From Udeniomyces pyricola (lineage: Eukaryota > Basidiomycota > Tremellomycetes > Cystofilobasidiales > Mrakiaceae): a DNA stretch of 64,000 bases. The notes under the pieces were generated by a model. That model had not been told where the DNA came from. It was given only the letters and a program-made list of their open reading frames with translations, and did no database searches. Location: NCBI GenBank assembly GCA_039545295.1, contig BCIK01000012.1, positions 1-64,000 of the forward strand, in the 5' to 3' direction. Of this stretch, positions 24,540 through 36,385 are shown piece after piece; position 1 is the first letter of the stretch; every line of letters begins with the position of its first letter. The position numbers and the translations under genes were made by a program.

Positions 24540-25775
24540 ATGTCGGCAGACAATCCTACATCCAACCCCATCACCCGACGTCTTGCGAAAGTGTCCAACA
24601 TCGTCCTAATCCTGTCTGGCAAGGGTGGCGTCGGTAAATCATCGACAACCGTCCAGCTTGCACTGTCCCTTCATACCCTTGGCTACCGCATCGGCGTCCT
24701 CGACACCGATCTAACAGGGCCTTCAATTCCGCGCATGCTGGGTCTCGACGGGGAGGGAGTTCATCAAAGTACGGACGGTTGGGTCCCCGTTTACGCTGAC
24801 GGAAGAGAAGGTCGATTGGGTGTCATGAGCGTCGGGTTCCTTCTCAAGAGCTCGAGAGACTCTGTCGTATGGCGAGGACCTAAGAAGGAGGGCATGATCA
24901 AGCAGTTCCTCGGCGACGTACGGTGGGGGGAACTTGACTTCTTGTTAATTGACACTCCACCTGGTATGTGCCCCTTGACGGTCGCCCAATCCTCAACAGA
25001 TTGATCGGTCTCTAGCGCCACGTTGTCTTTTCTATTCTCCTTTCACTCTCACTTCATACCCATACATTGTTCTGATGAATTGATTTTCTCTTGTCTTCGC
25101 TTCAACTCACTACTATCGTTTTTTCTTTCCATGCATGCTCTTTCATCAGGCACGTCGGACGAGCATCTCTCCCTCCTCACGCATCTCCATCCACTATCCC
25201 CAATCCTGACCTCTATCATGGTCACCACCCCTCAAGCCGTCTCCCTCCTCGATTGCTCCAAATCCCTTTCATTCACAAGAAAAGTCTCGCTCCCTGTCCT
25301 TGGACTCATTGAAAACATGTCTGGCTACGCTTGTCCGTGCTGTGGTGACGTGACGTACCTCTTTGGTCAGGGTGGGGGAGAGGAGATGTGCCGGCGCGAA
25401 TCGCTCAAGTTCCTTGGCCGTGTTCCAGTCGAGAGCGGTCTGGTTTCGCTGCTTGATTCGACAAGCAAGGCAGTCGACCAAGGTCTCCGAGGCATCGTGG
25501 GATCAAGGTCGGAAGCAGGACCGCAATCATCCCGCCCAGATGAACTTGGTAGTGAGACGACCGAAGGGAGCGCTGGGACCATAGGCGTCTTTGACGTTCT
25601 TGAGCAGTACAAAAAGACGCTCAGCTACCGACTGTTCACTGCCATTGCGGAGGAGGTTGTTCATGCGCTCGCTGCGACACCATTAACGGGGGATGTTCAA
25701 GGTGGAGATGACGGTCGACAAGTTTTGGGCTCGCTGACGAAGCGGCCCGAGGCCGAGGACATGCGGTCAGAGTGA
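24540..25775 (+). CDS. CFD1: Cytosolic Fe-S cluster assembly scaffold Cfd1 (NUBP2/Mrp P-loop family)
   Basis: Scaffold ATPase that, with Nbp35, assembles 4Fe-4S clusters for cytosolic and nuclear proteins. Two exons, 24540-24963 and 25150-25775, join in phase to give 349 residues. The N-terminus lacks the extra Cys-rich extension of Nbp35, which points to Cfd1. Visible motifs: [10 protein letters not shown] (deviant Walker A, about residues 25-35), [31 protein letters not shown] (Walker B and switch), [15 protein letters not shown], whose CPCC supplies the bridging cluster Cys pair, and LFGQGGGE. A Gly/Asp-rich tail follows. The neighbouring gene codes for a HECT ligase on the same strand, with no functional link evident. 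Confidence 0.95.
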
Positions 25776-26824
25776 TGGTGGCAAAGGTCCGATGGGATGA
25801 AACATACCGTAGATGGCAGACTGTGATCTGACGCACGATGTTTGAATGCAATCTTGGCGTTCGGCAAAAAATCGAGATCGTACAAAACTTGACGTAACAA
25901 AGACACAGAGAGGTGTGCAGGAAGAGGAATTGTGAACATCCTGATGTCATACATAGGCAGTGCACTCCAGCTGGCAGTGATCGGGCCGATCGACATTCCC
26001 TGATCAACACCGGTGCTAGCTGTCCGTCTGCATAACGCGTTGTGATACAATACATATGCTATAGCTCAACCCAGGCAGTACACAGTCTCGGCTTTTTTTC
26101 TTCTTATTTTTTTCTTCTTTTTCTTCTTCTTTTCTTCCTTTCTTCCCTTTTCTCTTTCATTCATCTTCGTCATAGTCTTTGCGTATGTATCGCGCTTGTC
26201 CCATTTTACTTGATCTTCTCGACCTCCTTTGAGCAAGAGCGAACTGGATTTCTCGCAGTGAGCAACGAAAAAAGCTGAGCGGAGCATCAATAAAGATCCC
26301 CAGCCAAAAAAGCTCCCAGGCCGAGCAGGACCTGGAGAAAGCAACTTTCCCGCTTTTTTGGTTGGGCGAAAACTAAAAAAAAAAAAGCTCGGAAATCTCG
26401 CGACGTGCGTCTCCGAGCTTGATAGTTGGCTGTGATTGAGACTGAATTGATAGGCTGATAATTCGATTCGGTCGTGATGGAAGCGACTACGCAAGGATAT
26501 CCCAAGTTGAATATATTTATACATATCGATGTATCTAAATGATCTTACAGTCCAGTCCCATGATAAACATGTATGTATGGCTGCCCTGGGTTACTTGGTC
26601 ATGACTATATATGCATGCGTGGTCGGATCAGATCTATCTATCTTAAAGCCCGGAAATATGTGTCTCTAAGCTCAGCAGCTCGCTTAGTCGGCCACCGGCC
26701 ACCCCCGTCACTCGATACTCAGAGCTCCACTAGTCCACTCGCCGCCACCTACGTACTTACTCCCGCTACGTCCTATCCCTTCATTCACTTGCTCGTCCCA
26801 TCTGCTTCGTCACTCACCCCCTCA
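25776..26824. other. Intergenic region upstream of the HECT ligase gene
   Basis: About 1.05 kb. A strongly T-rich plus-strand stretch at 26086-26165 and an A-run at 26375-26386 are visible. ORFs on the minus strand at 25.6-26.5 kb are low-complexity readings of these tracts (poly-Lys) or shadows of CFD1, not genes. Confidence 0.5.
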
Positions 26825-29800
26825 ATGCAGCACCGCTTCTTCTCCGGATCGTCCAAACCCACAAAGTCCATCAATCTCTCGTCCGACCAGCGAAAGTCTC
26901 AGCAACAAGTCCTCCACGACGCTCGCCATTCCAGAGCGGAGCGCGAACTAGGCCGACGCAAAGCCACAGCCGCCACCATCATTCAAGCCGTCTTCCGAAG
27001 CTATCTCGTCAGGAGACGGCAAAGAGCGCTTTGGCGACAAGAAATCATCGAGGGTAGCTGCTCTGGTCTCGGCCTGCTCAGAAGAGTCGTCTTTGTAGGT
27101 CGTCGTGGACCCGACGGCCTTGGCAACGACTTTTGGGCCAACGCTATAGCAGGCAGTACGTATGTCGTGATATGAGTCTTGCTTCGCCTCTATCGACTTA
27201 CATACGCCGAGTATCGCATTGATACAACACCATTCCCTCCAGGTCCGCCATCCATTCTCTTGCCCCTTCATTATCGATCGCCCTCGAATGTCGTCCTGAT
27301 TCGGATGCTAGCACTCAATATCCTTGTCGCGGCTACCCACTCTGCTCGGTGAGCTTTCTATAGCTCTGCATTGTTGAGGATCGAGTACTAATAACCAAAG
27401 ATCACAAGCCTAGAACCTGACGCATTGGGCTGAGTTCACGCTCCTCACAGGTCTCCTCATCTCCACAAGCCGCTCCAATCGACTCTTCTGCTCCTATCAC
27501 CCGCCTCTTATGCTTCTCTTATGTCGGAGGAGGAAGCCCGATGCTTCACTTCAGAAGTTCTTGCTGGGTTGCATCGTCATCGAGCTGTCGAGCTCTTGAC
27601 TACTTCCCTGTCTTGTTTCTCGCTCTCCTCGAGCGACAAGAAGAATGTCAACCTTCCTCTCATCGTCGAATTGCTCTCTCTTCTCTTGCTCGACACGTCC
27701 ATCGCTTGCCTTTCCAGCACTTTATCCTCTCTCATCCGCCTTGATTTGCTCCCCAATCGCTTACCTATCCCTTCACTGGTTCGACTTGCCAAAGCTCTAC
27801 CCCTTGAGCGTATTGTAGCGTTCGCGATAACCTGTGAGGGATCCGTCATCCGCTCGGGTTGGCAACGGTCAGATCTGCTTAACGCGATTGCAAACCTCGC
27901 GGCCTTTGGCGTGCCCAAGGTGGCGGGATGGGGGAGTGAGCTGAAATCGACTTGGGCACGACTTCTGGGCGAACTACTTAGCGGGATGGGACAATCCATC
28001 GACGTGGTGTCTCCAGGGCATTCACCACCCCCGTCAAAACTCCTCTCTCATCTCGAGCTACTAGCTTCCCCCAGCCATCTCATCGCTCTTATATCTCCGA
28101 CCGCAACTCCAGCTGCTCTCACCTTTGTCCTATCCCTTGTAACTTTCTGGCCGGCCCGACGCCATCACGTTCTGACGGCGGTGTCTTCCAAGCGCGGCAT
28201 ACTCAAAGACATGTGGCGAAGCTCGATCAGAAATTCGTTCCTCAGGAAGAAAATCCTTGAAAGTAGTCGGGGAGCCACAAGTGTCATCAGCTCCATACAA
28301 GGTTAGCACTCTGGCGGGGTTTCTCAGCGGTTTTTGTACCTTGATTCGTCTAGCACATGGGCGAAACTTCGCTCTGATCCCTCCTTCATTCTGACACCCT
28401 CTATGTTTTATCTTAGACCGCAGCCTCTCCGATCAATGGTCATCACTCCTCCTTCTCACATTGTTACACGTCCACTGGATGGCCCAGATCGGTGACGACG
28501 AGTATTTTTCTCCTCGAGCCAATCCCCTTTCACTTGACGAGACTGTCGAGCTCTCTTCCTTATTCCGGACCATCGCTTTCTCGCTCTATTGGAATGGCCT
28601 CCCCACTGGTGTTACTGTTGGTTGTGGGTGGTCACCTGAGGACACGAGGAATTTAATGGAGAGAGCGATGGCAGGAATCTACGAAAGAGATCTTAGGCGT
28701 CCGTTCACGCCTGAAGGTCATTGGTTGATGACTGAACAATACGACATCAAGAGCTTCATCGATGCCGCCATGTGAGTAGTATGCCCTCACCGCCCATACT
28801 TTGACGATGATCGTGGCAAGCTGACGAATCTCAACTGCGACTGTTTTCAGATCAGAAGAATTGGCTATTGATGAACTGGAAGACGATGGTACCATGGACG
28901 TCGACTCGGACAGCATCTTACCGGCGCCGATCGTCCGTCGGAAACGAACCCTATGCAAGCGGCAACTCGCCTCCATCTCTCCCCGCCTAGGTGAACCATC
29001 CATTCTCCTTTATCCAATATCATTCATCATTCTTGACCCGATCTGAAGCTGGGTGTGATGTTGATGGCCGATCGGCGTGAACGTATGCAGGCGTTCTCAA
29101 CAATATTCCGCAGACGGTGCCGTTTGATGTGCGGGTCGAGATATTCAGGGCCTTTATCCGGAACGACCGGTTAGTCATGTTTTCTTTTCTATAACCTCTC
29201 GCCCTTACTGCCCATGAGGTATGATTCATGCAGCTACCTCTCATCATGTCAGGAAACGACTCGGTATCGATCGATATGCGCCCGGTTCGAGGAAACACGA
29301 GGTCACGATTCGACGAGACAGGGTAGCTGAAGACGGGTGAGCGAGTGATCATAGCAAATCGAGATACAGCCTAGAGTAGACAGGCATGCTTTGCAGGATC
29401 CCTGTGCGAGCTGGCTCTAACGCATCGTCTTGTTGGACTGACAATCCACTATCAAACCAGCTACGCACATCTCAACGCCCTTGGCGCTGGTTTGAAGGGC
29501 ACCATTTCCATCACCTTTTTTGATCGTCTTACGCACACAGCCGAGGCTGGAATCGATGGGGGAGGTGTTTTCAAGGAATTTCTCACACAGCTTAGCGTCG
29601 AAGTTTTTGACACCTCGCGTGGACTCTGGGAGACGACGACACAGAACGAGCTATTCCCTTCGCCGACAAAGTACGCCACAGAAAGTCATCAGCTGAATTG
29701 GTACCAATTCATAGGGCGAGTCCTGGGCAAAGCGTACGTGTATACCTCAACTCCCCTCCTCCGCCCTCTGTGCTCTGATTCCTGTTCGAACTCGAGCTGC

Positions 29801-31172
29801 TTGGGAGTTGACCGATTCCCGTCTTACTCTTGTAGTCTATATGAGGGCATCCTTACCGATGTCTCGTTCGCTCGCTTCTTTATCAACAAATGGCTCGGCC
29901 GAGCGTCCTATCTCGATGATCTTTCATCTCTCGATCCAGAGCTTTATGCCGGCCTCATCAAGTTGAAGCAATATGATGGGAACGTCGAAGATCTCGCTTT
30001 GAGCTTTGTCCTCGACATCGAAGGTGTGTGCTGTCGCGTGTACTTCCGTTCCTGCGACAAATCATCATAGGCTTATCCCCTTTTTTTTTCTTTCTTTTTT
30101 CAACCCTCTCCTTGTTGTATCGACGCAGAGTTTGGCGTCACTTCTACCATCGAGCTTGTGGCAAATGGAGCTGCCGTACCCGTCACTTGCGAGAATCGTC
30201 TCCAATATATCGATCTCGTCGCGAGGTGCGAACTCTGTGTATTGTACTCGGCTGTGCGACGCGTTCTTTCGCGCGCTCCTGCTTTTCGGGCTCATCTACT
30301 GATGTGCTGTCTGTCTACCCGACCTTATAGGTACAAACTAAACACGCAGATCCAGCTCCAGTGCGAGGCCTTCCTCTTGGGGCTCACGGACATCATCGAA
30401 CCGCGCTGGCTCAAGGCGTTCGACTCTCGTGAGCTGCTGATGCTGGTCGGAGGCGTAGATACCGAAGTCAGTCTGTTCTTCCTTCTTCGCTTTTTTTGTC
30501 CTCGTACGAACTCACTCTAGTTCTTCGCTTTTTTACGCAACAACTTCAATGGTTTACTTTGGTAGATCGACCTCGACGACCTAAGAGCCAACACTGTTGT
30601 GTCAGGCCTTCCCGAAGTGACTGAACGAGCGTTCTGGGAAGTAGTGCAAGGGTTTTCACCAGCGGAACGTCGTTCTCTAGTCAAATTTGTCACGAGTTGC
30701 CCGCGGCCACCCATGTGAGTGCCTATCCTACCGTATTATCCTCTTCAGACTTCCAGAGTCTGCTCATCCGCTCACATCTCGTACGTCTCACTTAGGCTTG
30801 GATTCAAGGAACTTGACCCGGCGTTCGGATTGAGAGCGGCGTCAAACGATACCACCCGTCTTCCGAGTTGAGTCCTCTGCTCGTATCTGACTAGAATGTG
30901 GAAGGTGACCTGGTGATGCTGATAAACCGCAATTTTTCCTCTGTAGCTGCTTCTTCATGCTTCAATCTTCTGAAGCTGCCTCCGTACCAGTGAGGAATCA
31001 CCTTACCATTCACATTTGACACACTCCGGAGTACTGATATCTTTCCGATGCGAATACATTGTGACGCTCTCTTCGTGACATTTAACTCGCCCTTCGTTGT
31101 AGGGATGCCGCCACGCTTCGCTCCAAGCTCCTTGCCGCTATCAACTCGGAGAGTGGGTTCGATCTTTCGTAG
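26825..31172 (+). CDS. HUL5: HECT-type E3 ubiquitin ligase, Hul5/UBE3C family
   Basis: Attaches ubiquitin to substrates via a catalytic Cys; Hul5 works at the proteasome as a chain-elongating ligase. The start at 26825 gives MQHRFFSGSSKPTKSINLSS, then an IQ-like helix (AATIIQAVFRSYLVRRRQR) that is characteristic of the UBE3C/Hul5 N-terminus. A long helical middle region runs to about 29.0 kb. The HECT domain starts near 29.46 kb: GLKGTISITFFD, EAGIDGGGVFKEFLTQL, YQFIGRVLGKA, VLDIEEFG-type junction, PVTCENRLQYIDLVARY, FDSRELLMLVGG, and TAASCFNLLKLPPY with the active-site Cys (about 30.96 kb). It ends ESGFDLS, with the conserved Phe four residues from the end that HECT ligases need. About ten introns; some in the middle are approximate. 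Confidence 0.93.
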
Positions 31173-31658
31173 GCGCATATGAGGCAATATCAGGGCTGCG
31201 AGTTGAGAGATGTGTTTGATTTGTATGTGATGGAGATGCTCATTTGTAGTGATTGAAAGAGCGAGAATGTTCCGCAAGTAGTTGCAGAAGAGGAAGCGTA
31301 AGCAAAGGGCAGAAGAAGGAAGAAGAAAAAAGAAAGATTAAAAAAAAAGATTAAAAAAAAACACATACACACACATTCACAAGGCCCAAGCGTCACAGAT
31401 TGTCAACAGACAAATAGAACTGCGCCTGATGTAGTGACTCGAGAGATTAGCGTGAGCGTGTATGTAAAGTCACTCACATAGCTGTTACGACTACAGTCGT
31501 TATAAGGATCGTAACCTCGTTCCAGCTCGTTCGAACCACTTACAGCTTACAGACCTCTCTCCACCGCCGCCCCCTCCTTCCCTCCAGGCTCTCACGCCAT
31601 TATTTGATCGGTCCATCAGTCCCATCAATCCTCAAGCTTTATCCTTTCGCACTGAACG
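31173..31658. other. Intergenic region with A-rich tracts
   Basis: About 490 bases between two same-strand genes: 3' flank of the HECT ligase with repeated purine-rich AAAAAAAGATT blocks at 31336-31360, then the promoter of the next gene. Nothing else is seen. Confidence 0.55.
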
Positions 31659-34600
31659 ATGATCGGCTCATCGACTTCCAACCACTTGGATCCATCCCTC
31701 ACGGCCCTGGTCGAGACCTCAGATCAAGTCCCTCCCGCGCTAGCGGCCAAGAAGAAGAAGAAGAAGCGCAGGACGAAACCGAAGCCTGTTCAAACGGAGC
31801 AAGAGAAAGAGGAAGCTCTCTGCCGTGCGGCCGAGGCTCTCGCTCTCGAAGAACGCCAAGCAATAAGGAAAAAGGCGACAGTACAGCAGCCATCGGTACT
31901 CACAATCAGCAGAATGAAGCATTGGAAACACATCAGTGCCTACCACGTCAGTCCAATGTTGTCCTTGCTTCGGAGTTTGGCTTCACCCTTCTTGACTCCT
32001 TGCCGGTGCAACGTTTGGTGTTCGCCGTACCCGGACTAAGACTCTTTCGTTTGGCGTTACACTTCTTAGGGTCCTTGGCTTCAGCTCCCAGTCGAGGTTT
32101 GTGTCGAGAAATAGCGCGATGACCTGTGCAATCTCCAGCTATTTCATTTTATTGACCCTCCCTACCTCCCGGCCTCATTCTCGGGACGCGTTTGGTCGTC
32201 TGCTTCAGCTGTTGGACAGTTTGTTCTCCCTCAATGGCGACCCGGTCTCGCTCTCTTCCCTCGCATCTTCTCGGCTTGTCAAAGAACTCCATCCAAAGAT
32301 CCTCGGAGGTACAGGTAAAGAGCGTGAGCGTCTCAAGAAACCCCAGCCGCCCCCTATCGACCCGGGTGTGTTCCGCAGCGTCATTGACATTCGCAGGCTG
32401 GTCGACGAAGGTACAAGCGTTGTCCTTCATCCCATTATGCCCCATATGACCGGATTAGTCAGATGCTCGCTGATGCTTCCTTGTTTTGACATCTTTTTAC
32501 CTATTCATGACAGCGTCTGATCTTGCCATCCGTGCTTCGAGCGGTCTTTCATCCTTCAGCTTGTCCTCCATGCACTCTCAAAGCATGCAAGCGGAGCGTT
32601 CGACGTCAAGAAGCGGGCGAGAGCCCAATATGTCGGCTATCCGCACCCATCGGTTGAGACTTATGGCATGTCAACGACTGGCAGGTGGGTCACGATGTGT
32701 GTTTCACAAATGACCGTGGCAACACACTTGTGCTGACAGTATGCATTGATCAACATATGCAGAGGCCTACGCGACGGATGAGATAGCTTCCGCCGTCATG
32801 GTAATGCAGGGTGCGACGGCTCTGGATGATGTAGCGGAAAAGGTGCTGCGGATCGGTGAGTGGGATGGATGGGTGCTCTTGCCTATATTCAATCATGCCA
32901 ACCTTTTGGTCTGGTCTGGCACATTCTGATTCGTGAGACGGCTCATATACGCATATTCTTTTTCCAGAGCCCGAAAATCCGGACGCACTTTACGTTCACT
33001 TTTTCCACGAGAAAATTCCCTCTCGGTGAGCAGCTTCTTTTCGAACGGCGCGTCGTGTCAATCAGGAACTCAGGCACACCTGACCACTGGGTCGCCCCAT
33101 GCAGGATGGTCTCCGAGAACACTACGACTCAGGTGCTCGACTCTCTTATCAATTCTCATCCGAATCGGCTGGAGTTTTACCGTACTCGAGGCATCGTCAA
33201 GGCGTTTCTCAATCAATTCGCAGGCGCTGCGCGAGACTACACGCACGCCCTGGTGGAAGCTCGAACCCTCCGCAAAGCCAGACTGGCACATTCAAGAGAG
33301 GAGGCTCGTCATCAGTCAAAGAAGGAGAGGCTGCGAAAATCATCGTCTCATTCACATTTCTCAACCGACAAGGCGGAAGATTTTTCCTCTGGCGAAAACA
33401 GTGCTCGTCATCGACATTCCTCGACGCTTCCTGAGGCCCCGCTTCCCCTCGAGCCTCAATGTCTCTTCCTGAGAGCATCGAGCTACCTGATGCAAGCGAT
33501 TTGGCTCATAGAATCCGAGACGCTCAGCCTCGAGGGTATCGACCGCACGGCTAATGGAGGGATTGATCTTCGACTCTGCAACCTTTCCCATGGCAGGTAT
33601 GGTGGGGTGGAGGTGAGTGATGCGCAACCACGCTGGTTCCTGCTTCTATCCTCCACTCGACTATCCTTTCGAAACTCTTCCTCACGGCCTGTCGCCTTGC
33701 TTAGTCCTGCTCTGAATCTCACTGTTCCTCCGTTTCTTTCTTTCTTTCTTTCTTTTTTTTTTCTTTCTTTTCTTTCCACCTCGGTTGTATCGTCCTTACT
33801 TGCGTTCTGCGTAGCTTGGCAATCCTAATGGACCTCTGGGATCTAGGATGGGCGAAAAGTTCATGGTTTATCGCGCGCGGTTTAACACTACAAAATTTAG
33901 GGCCACCATCGAGACCTTGGCGAGAAAATCGATTCGCGATCATGAGCGATTTCTTCATCATTTTGGCGAGGTCAGTCGCCCCACCGGTATAGGTTTATCT
34001 CGACATGAGTTCGACGCTGATCGCTGACGTGGGTGCCTCGGGCCTTGATAGACAGAACCCTCTTCGCCTCGGGCCGATCATACGCTTCCCATCGACGCCA
34101 ACGGGTCTCGACCCGAGACCCCTCCAAGCTCATCGTCTTCCAATGCCTCCAATCAAGATCAGGTTCCCGACTCACCGTCTGGAACGACATTCACGACTTA
34201 TCATCCTTTGCTCATCGAATCACATTACTCCATCCTCCTCAATCAGCTTCTCCTTGGCGATTTCGCTGCCGCCTATGCTACCTACCAGAAGGTCTCGGCT
34301 CTCGCTGACGGTGGCCTCGAAGGCTATCCCGTCTTTCTTCCCGCAAGATCGATGGCTCAAGCCGAGTTCAACGAGGTGATGGAACGGCTCTTGACCGGGT
34401 GGGGCTTTGGAATTGGCCCGCCTACCTCGGCTCCGCTTGTCTCTGCTCACCCCAAATTCCTCCTTCAAAACACATCCGACACACCCTCCTCTTGTGCGCG
34501 CTCCACTAACGGTGCAGAATCATCACCTTCCTCAATTGTGACGTGTGATTTGTCCCCCTCTGTCGCTACGACGTCGATGAGTTCCACCACTTCTACCGGT

Positions 34601-35049
34601 ATTGCTCTTGCAAGTCGTACCTCTTCTGGCAAGGGATCGACCCGACCTTCACATCCCCCAGTTGACCACGAAGCATCAATGCGATCTCTTCGGCTTCTCA
34701 TTATCCTACTCGCTAAGAAGAACAATGAAAAACTAGCCAAGCAGACTGAGACTCCGACTCATATCAAGAACTCCAAGCCTTCGCTTGGGAACATGATCCC
34801 CCTCTCGGGACCTCGTGTCGAGGTAGGTCGATAACCTCACCTTATTTTGTTTCATTCCGTCTGAGACTTTTTTTTCCTGACGTACCAGATAAACATGAGA
34901 CTGGATCACCCTCAGAACCGTAGAGAACTGATCAACTTTCGCCCTGTCGACTCGTCCAGGTCATCCAAATCTGGCTCGGCACAACGGTCCTGCCTGATCT
35001 GGAGGCCAGCGAAAGGGAGCGGTTAGGCAAACGTGCTGAGCATGACTAA
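31659..35049 (+). CDS. Hypothetical helical-repeat (TPR-like) protein
   Basis: I do not recognise the function. The start at 31659 gives MIGSSTSNHLDPSLTAL, then a KKKKKKRRTKPKP nuclear-signal-like cluster and a charged helix (EEALCRAAEALALEERQAIR). Later exons read DAFGRLLQLLDSLFSLNGD, DEIASAVMVMQGATALDDVA, RIEPENPDALYVHFFHEKIP, HPNRLEFYRTRGIVKAFLNQ, FAGAARDYTHALVEARTL and HYSILLNQLLLGDFAAAYAT. The A-x-x-x-Y pattern with paired helices (NP-x-x-xYxxR-G followed by AxxDYTxAL) is that of TPR units. Two Ser/Thr/Pro-rich linkers separate the blocks (33.3-33.5 kb, 34.0-34.2 kb). The last exon, after an intron near 34.83 kb, reads VIQIWLGTTVLPDLEASERE and stops at 35049. A scaffold role is a guess. 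Confidence 0.68.
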
Positions 35050-36385
35050 GCCGTTGCCGACGATCTATATCTGCTGTTTCTTCTTTGTGTGATCGACGCT
35101 CGTCCAGTTAAAGTTGAACATAGTCGGGATAACGTGAAGAGATACGGTCATTCAATCGCAAATCAATTGCCAGGGCAGCCTGCAGATTCAATGTTCAACA
35201 TTCAATCGGAAGTCTGTCCGGACCTCGGGCCGTCCGTCAGCAAAAGGGTCTTGGCATGATATGCAGTTGGCAGACCTCGCCAATCGATTTCGCACGAGTC
35301 GTTCATGTACGTAGAGCTGAGATGACGCCCTACTATCAGCTCGAGCAAGGCTTAAGGTCGATTCCAGCGCCACTCAAGCGCTCACTGTAACTCTCTCAAA
35401 GTGGGGTCATTGGCATGAAAGCAGGTATGGAAGAGTTCACGCGGTACGTACGTCGACTGAGCTCGCCACAACGTCGGTGAATCGGTGGTCTCCGCAGCAT
35501 GCATGGCCTCTGCATATTGCATGCTGCAGGCCGCGCGCGCGCCAACGACGAAAAACGTGCTCATCATCGATCACCGATCAACCGATACGGCTTGACACGA
35601 TCATACATCTTAGCGCAACGTTGTCCTGTGCAGTGATATGAATGTCGTCCTATCTGGTACTATGTATCCGATCTCAATGTATTACAACGTAAAATTGAAC
35701 GCAGATATAAGATGACCTGCAAGGTGTTTGATGCTCATGGAGAGCGTCAAGTACATCATGCATGAGCTCTAGCTGAGTACGTAATTCACCGGCAAGTTGG
35801 GGTCACCGGTAGGTGGCTGACGGACGTCGGCTACGTCAGATATTGGATGTTGAATATTGAATATGGATCGAAGTTGAGGTTAAAATCAAGATAAAAAGAG
35901 GGGCAACACAACGCGTGATCGGTCTGCACATGGGAGTAGTCCTAGTCATCGCTCGCGCTCAGCGCTGAGCGCCTTGAGCAGTCGGTGTGGCTCCAGTTTT
36001 GGCTCAGATATCGGCCCGCTTGCTCTTCCAAGTGGGCAAAGCAGTCCAGGCCAGTTTGATGGGTGTGCTCACGAAATTGTGGTTGGAAGACTCAGTCCCC
36101 ATTTGGTCTTTCCTTGCTGATTTGTCGATGTTTTTGCGCCTTTAAACTTCCACTCTGCTCGGCAAGCTCCCGGTGATCACGTCTGAGTGATGGCTACCTC
36201 TTGTGATATGATTTCCTTTCCTCTTAATGATCTCCGCTTTTCATCTGTCCTTCCTCTGCTCTTTTCTTCATGATGCTTTGCGCACCCTATCAGTGTCCGG
36301 CTATTTACGATTGTCGATACACCTCAAAATATTCGCCCTGATTCGGATACATATATCCCCATGACGTCTCTGCTCTAAATGGCGT
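35050..36385. other. Gene-free region between two convergent genes
   Basis: About 1.3 kb of AT-moderate sequence with no gene that I can support. It contains an imperfect inverted repeat pair at about 35186-35204 and 35844-35864 (see findings). ORFs of about 60 codons on the minus strand at 35.2-35.6 kb have no motif. Confidence 0.5.

Noticed and set aside
26066..26524. Minus-strand ORF with long Lys run upstream of the HECT gene
   Set aside because: The Lys run is produced by T-rich sequence; no protein features.
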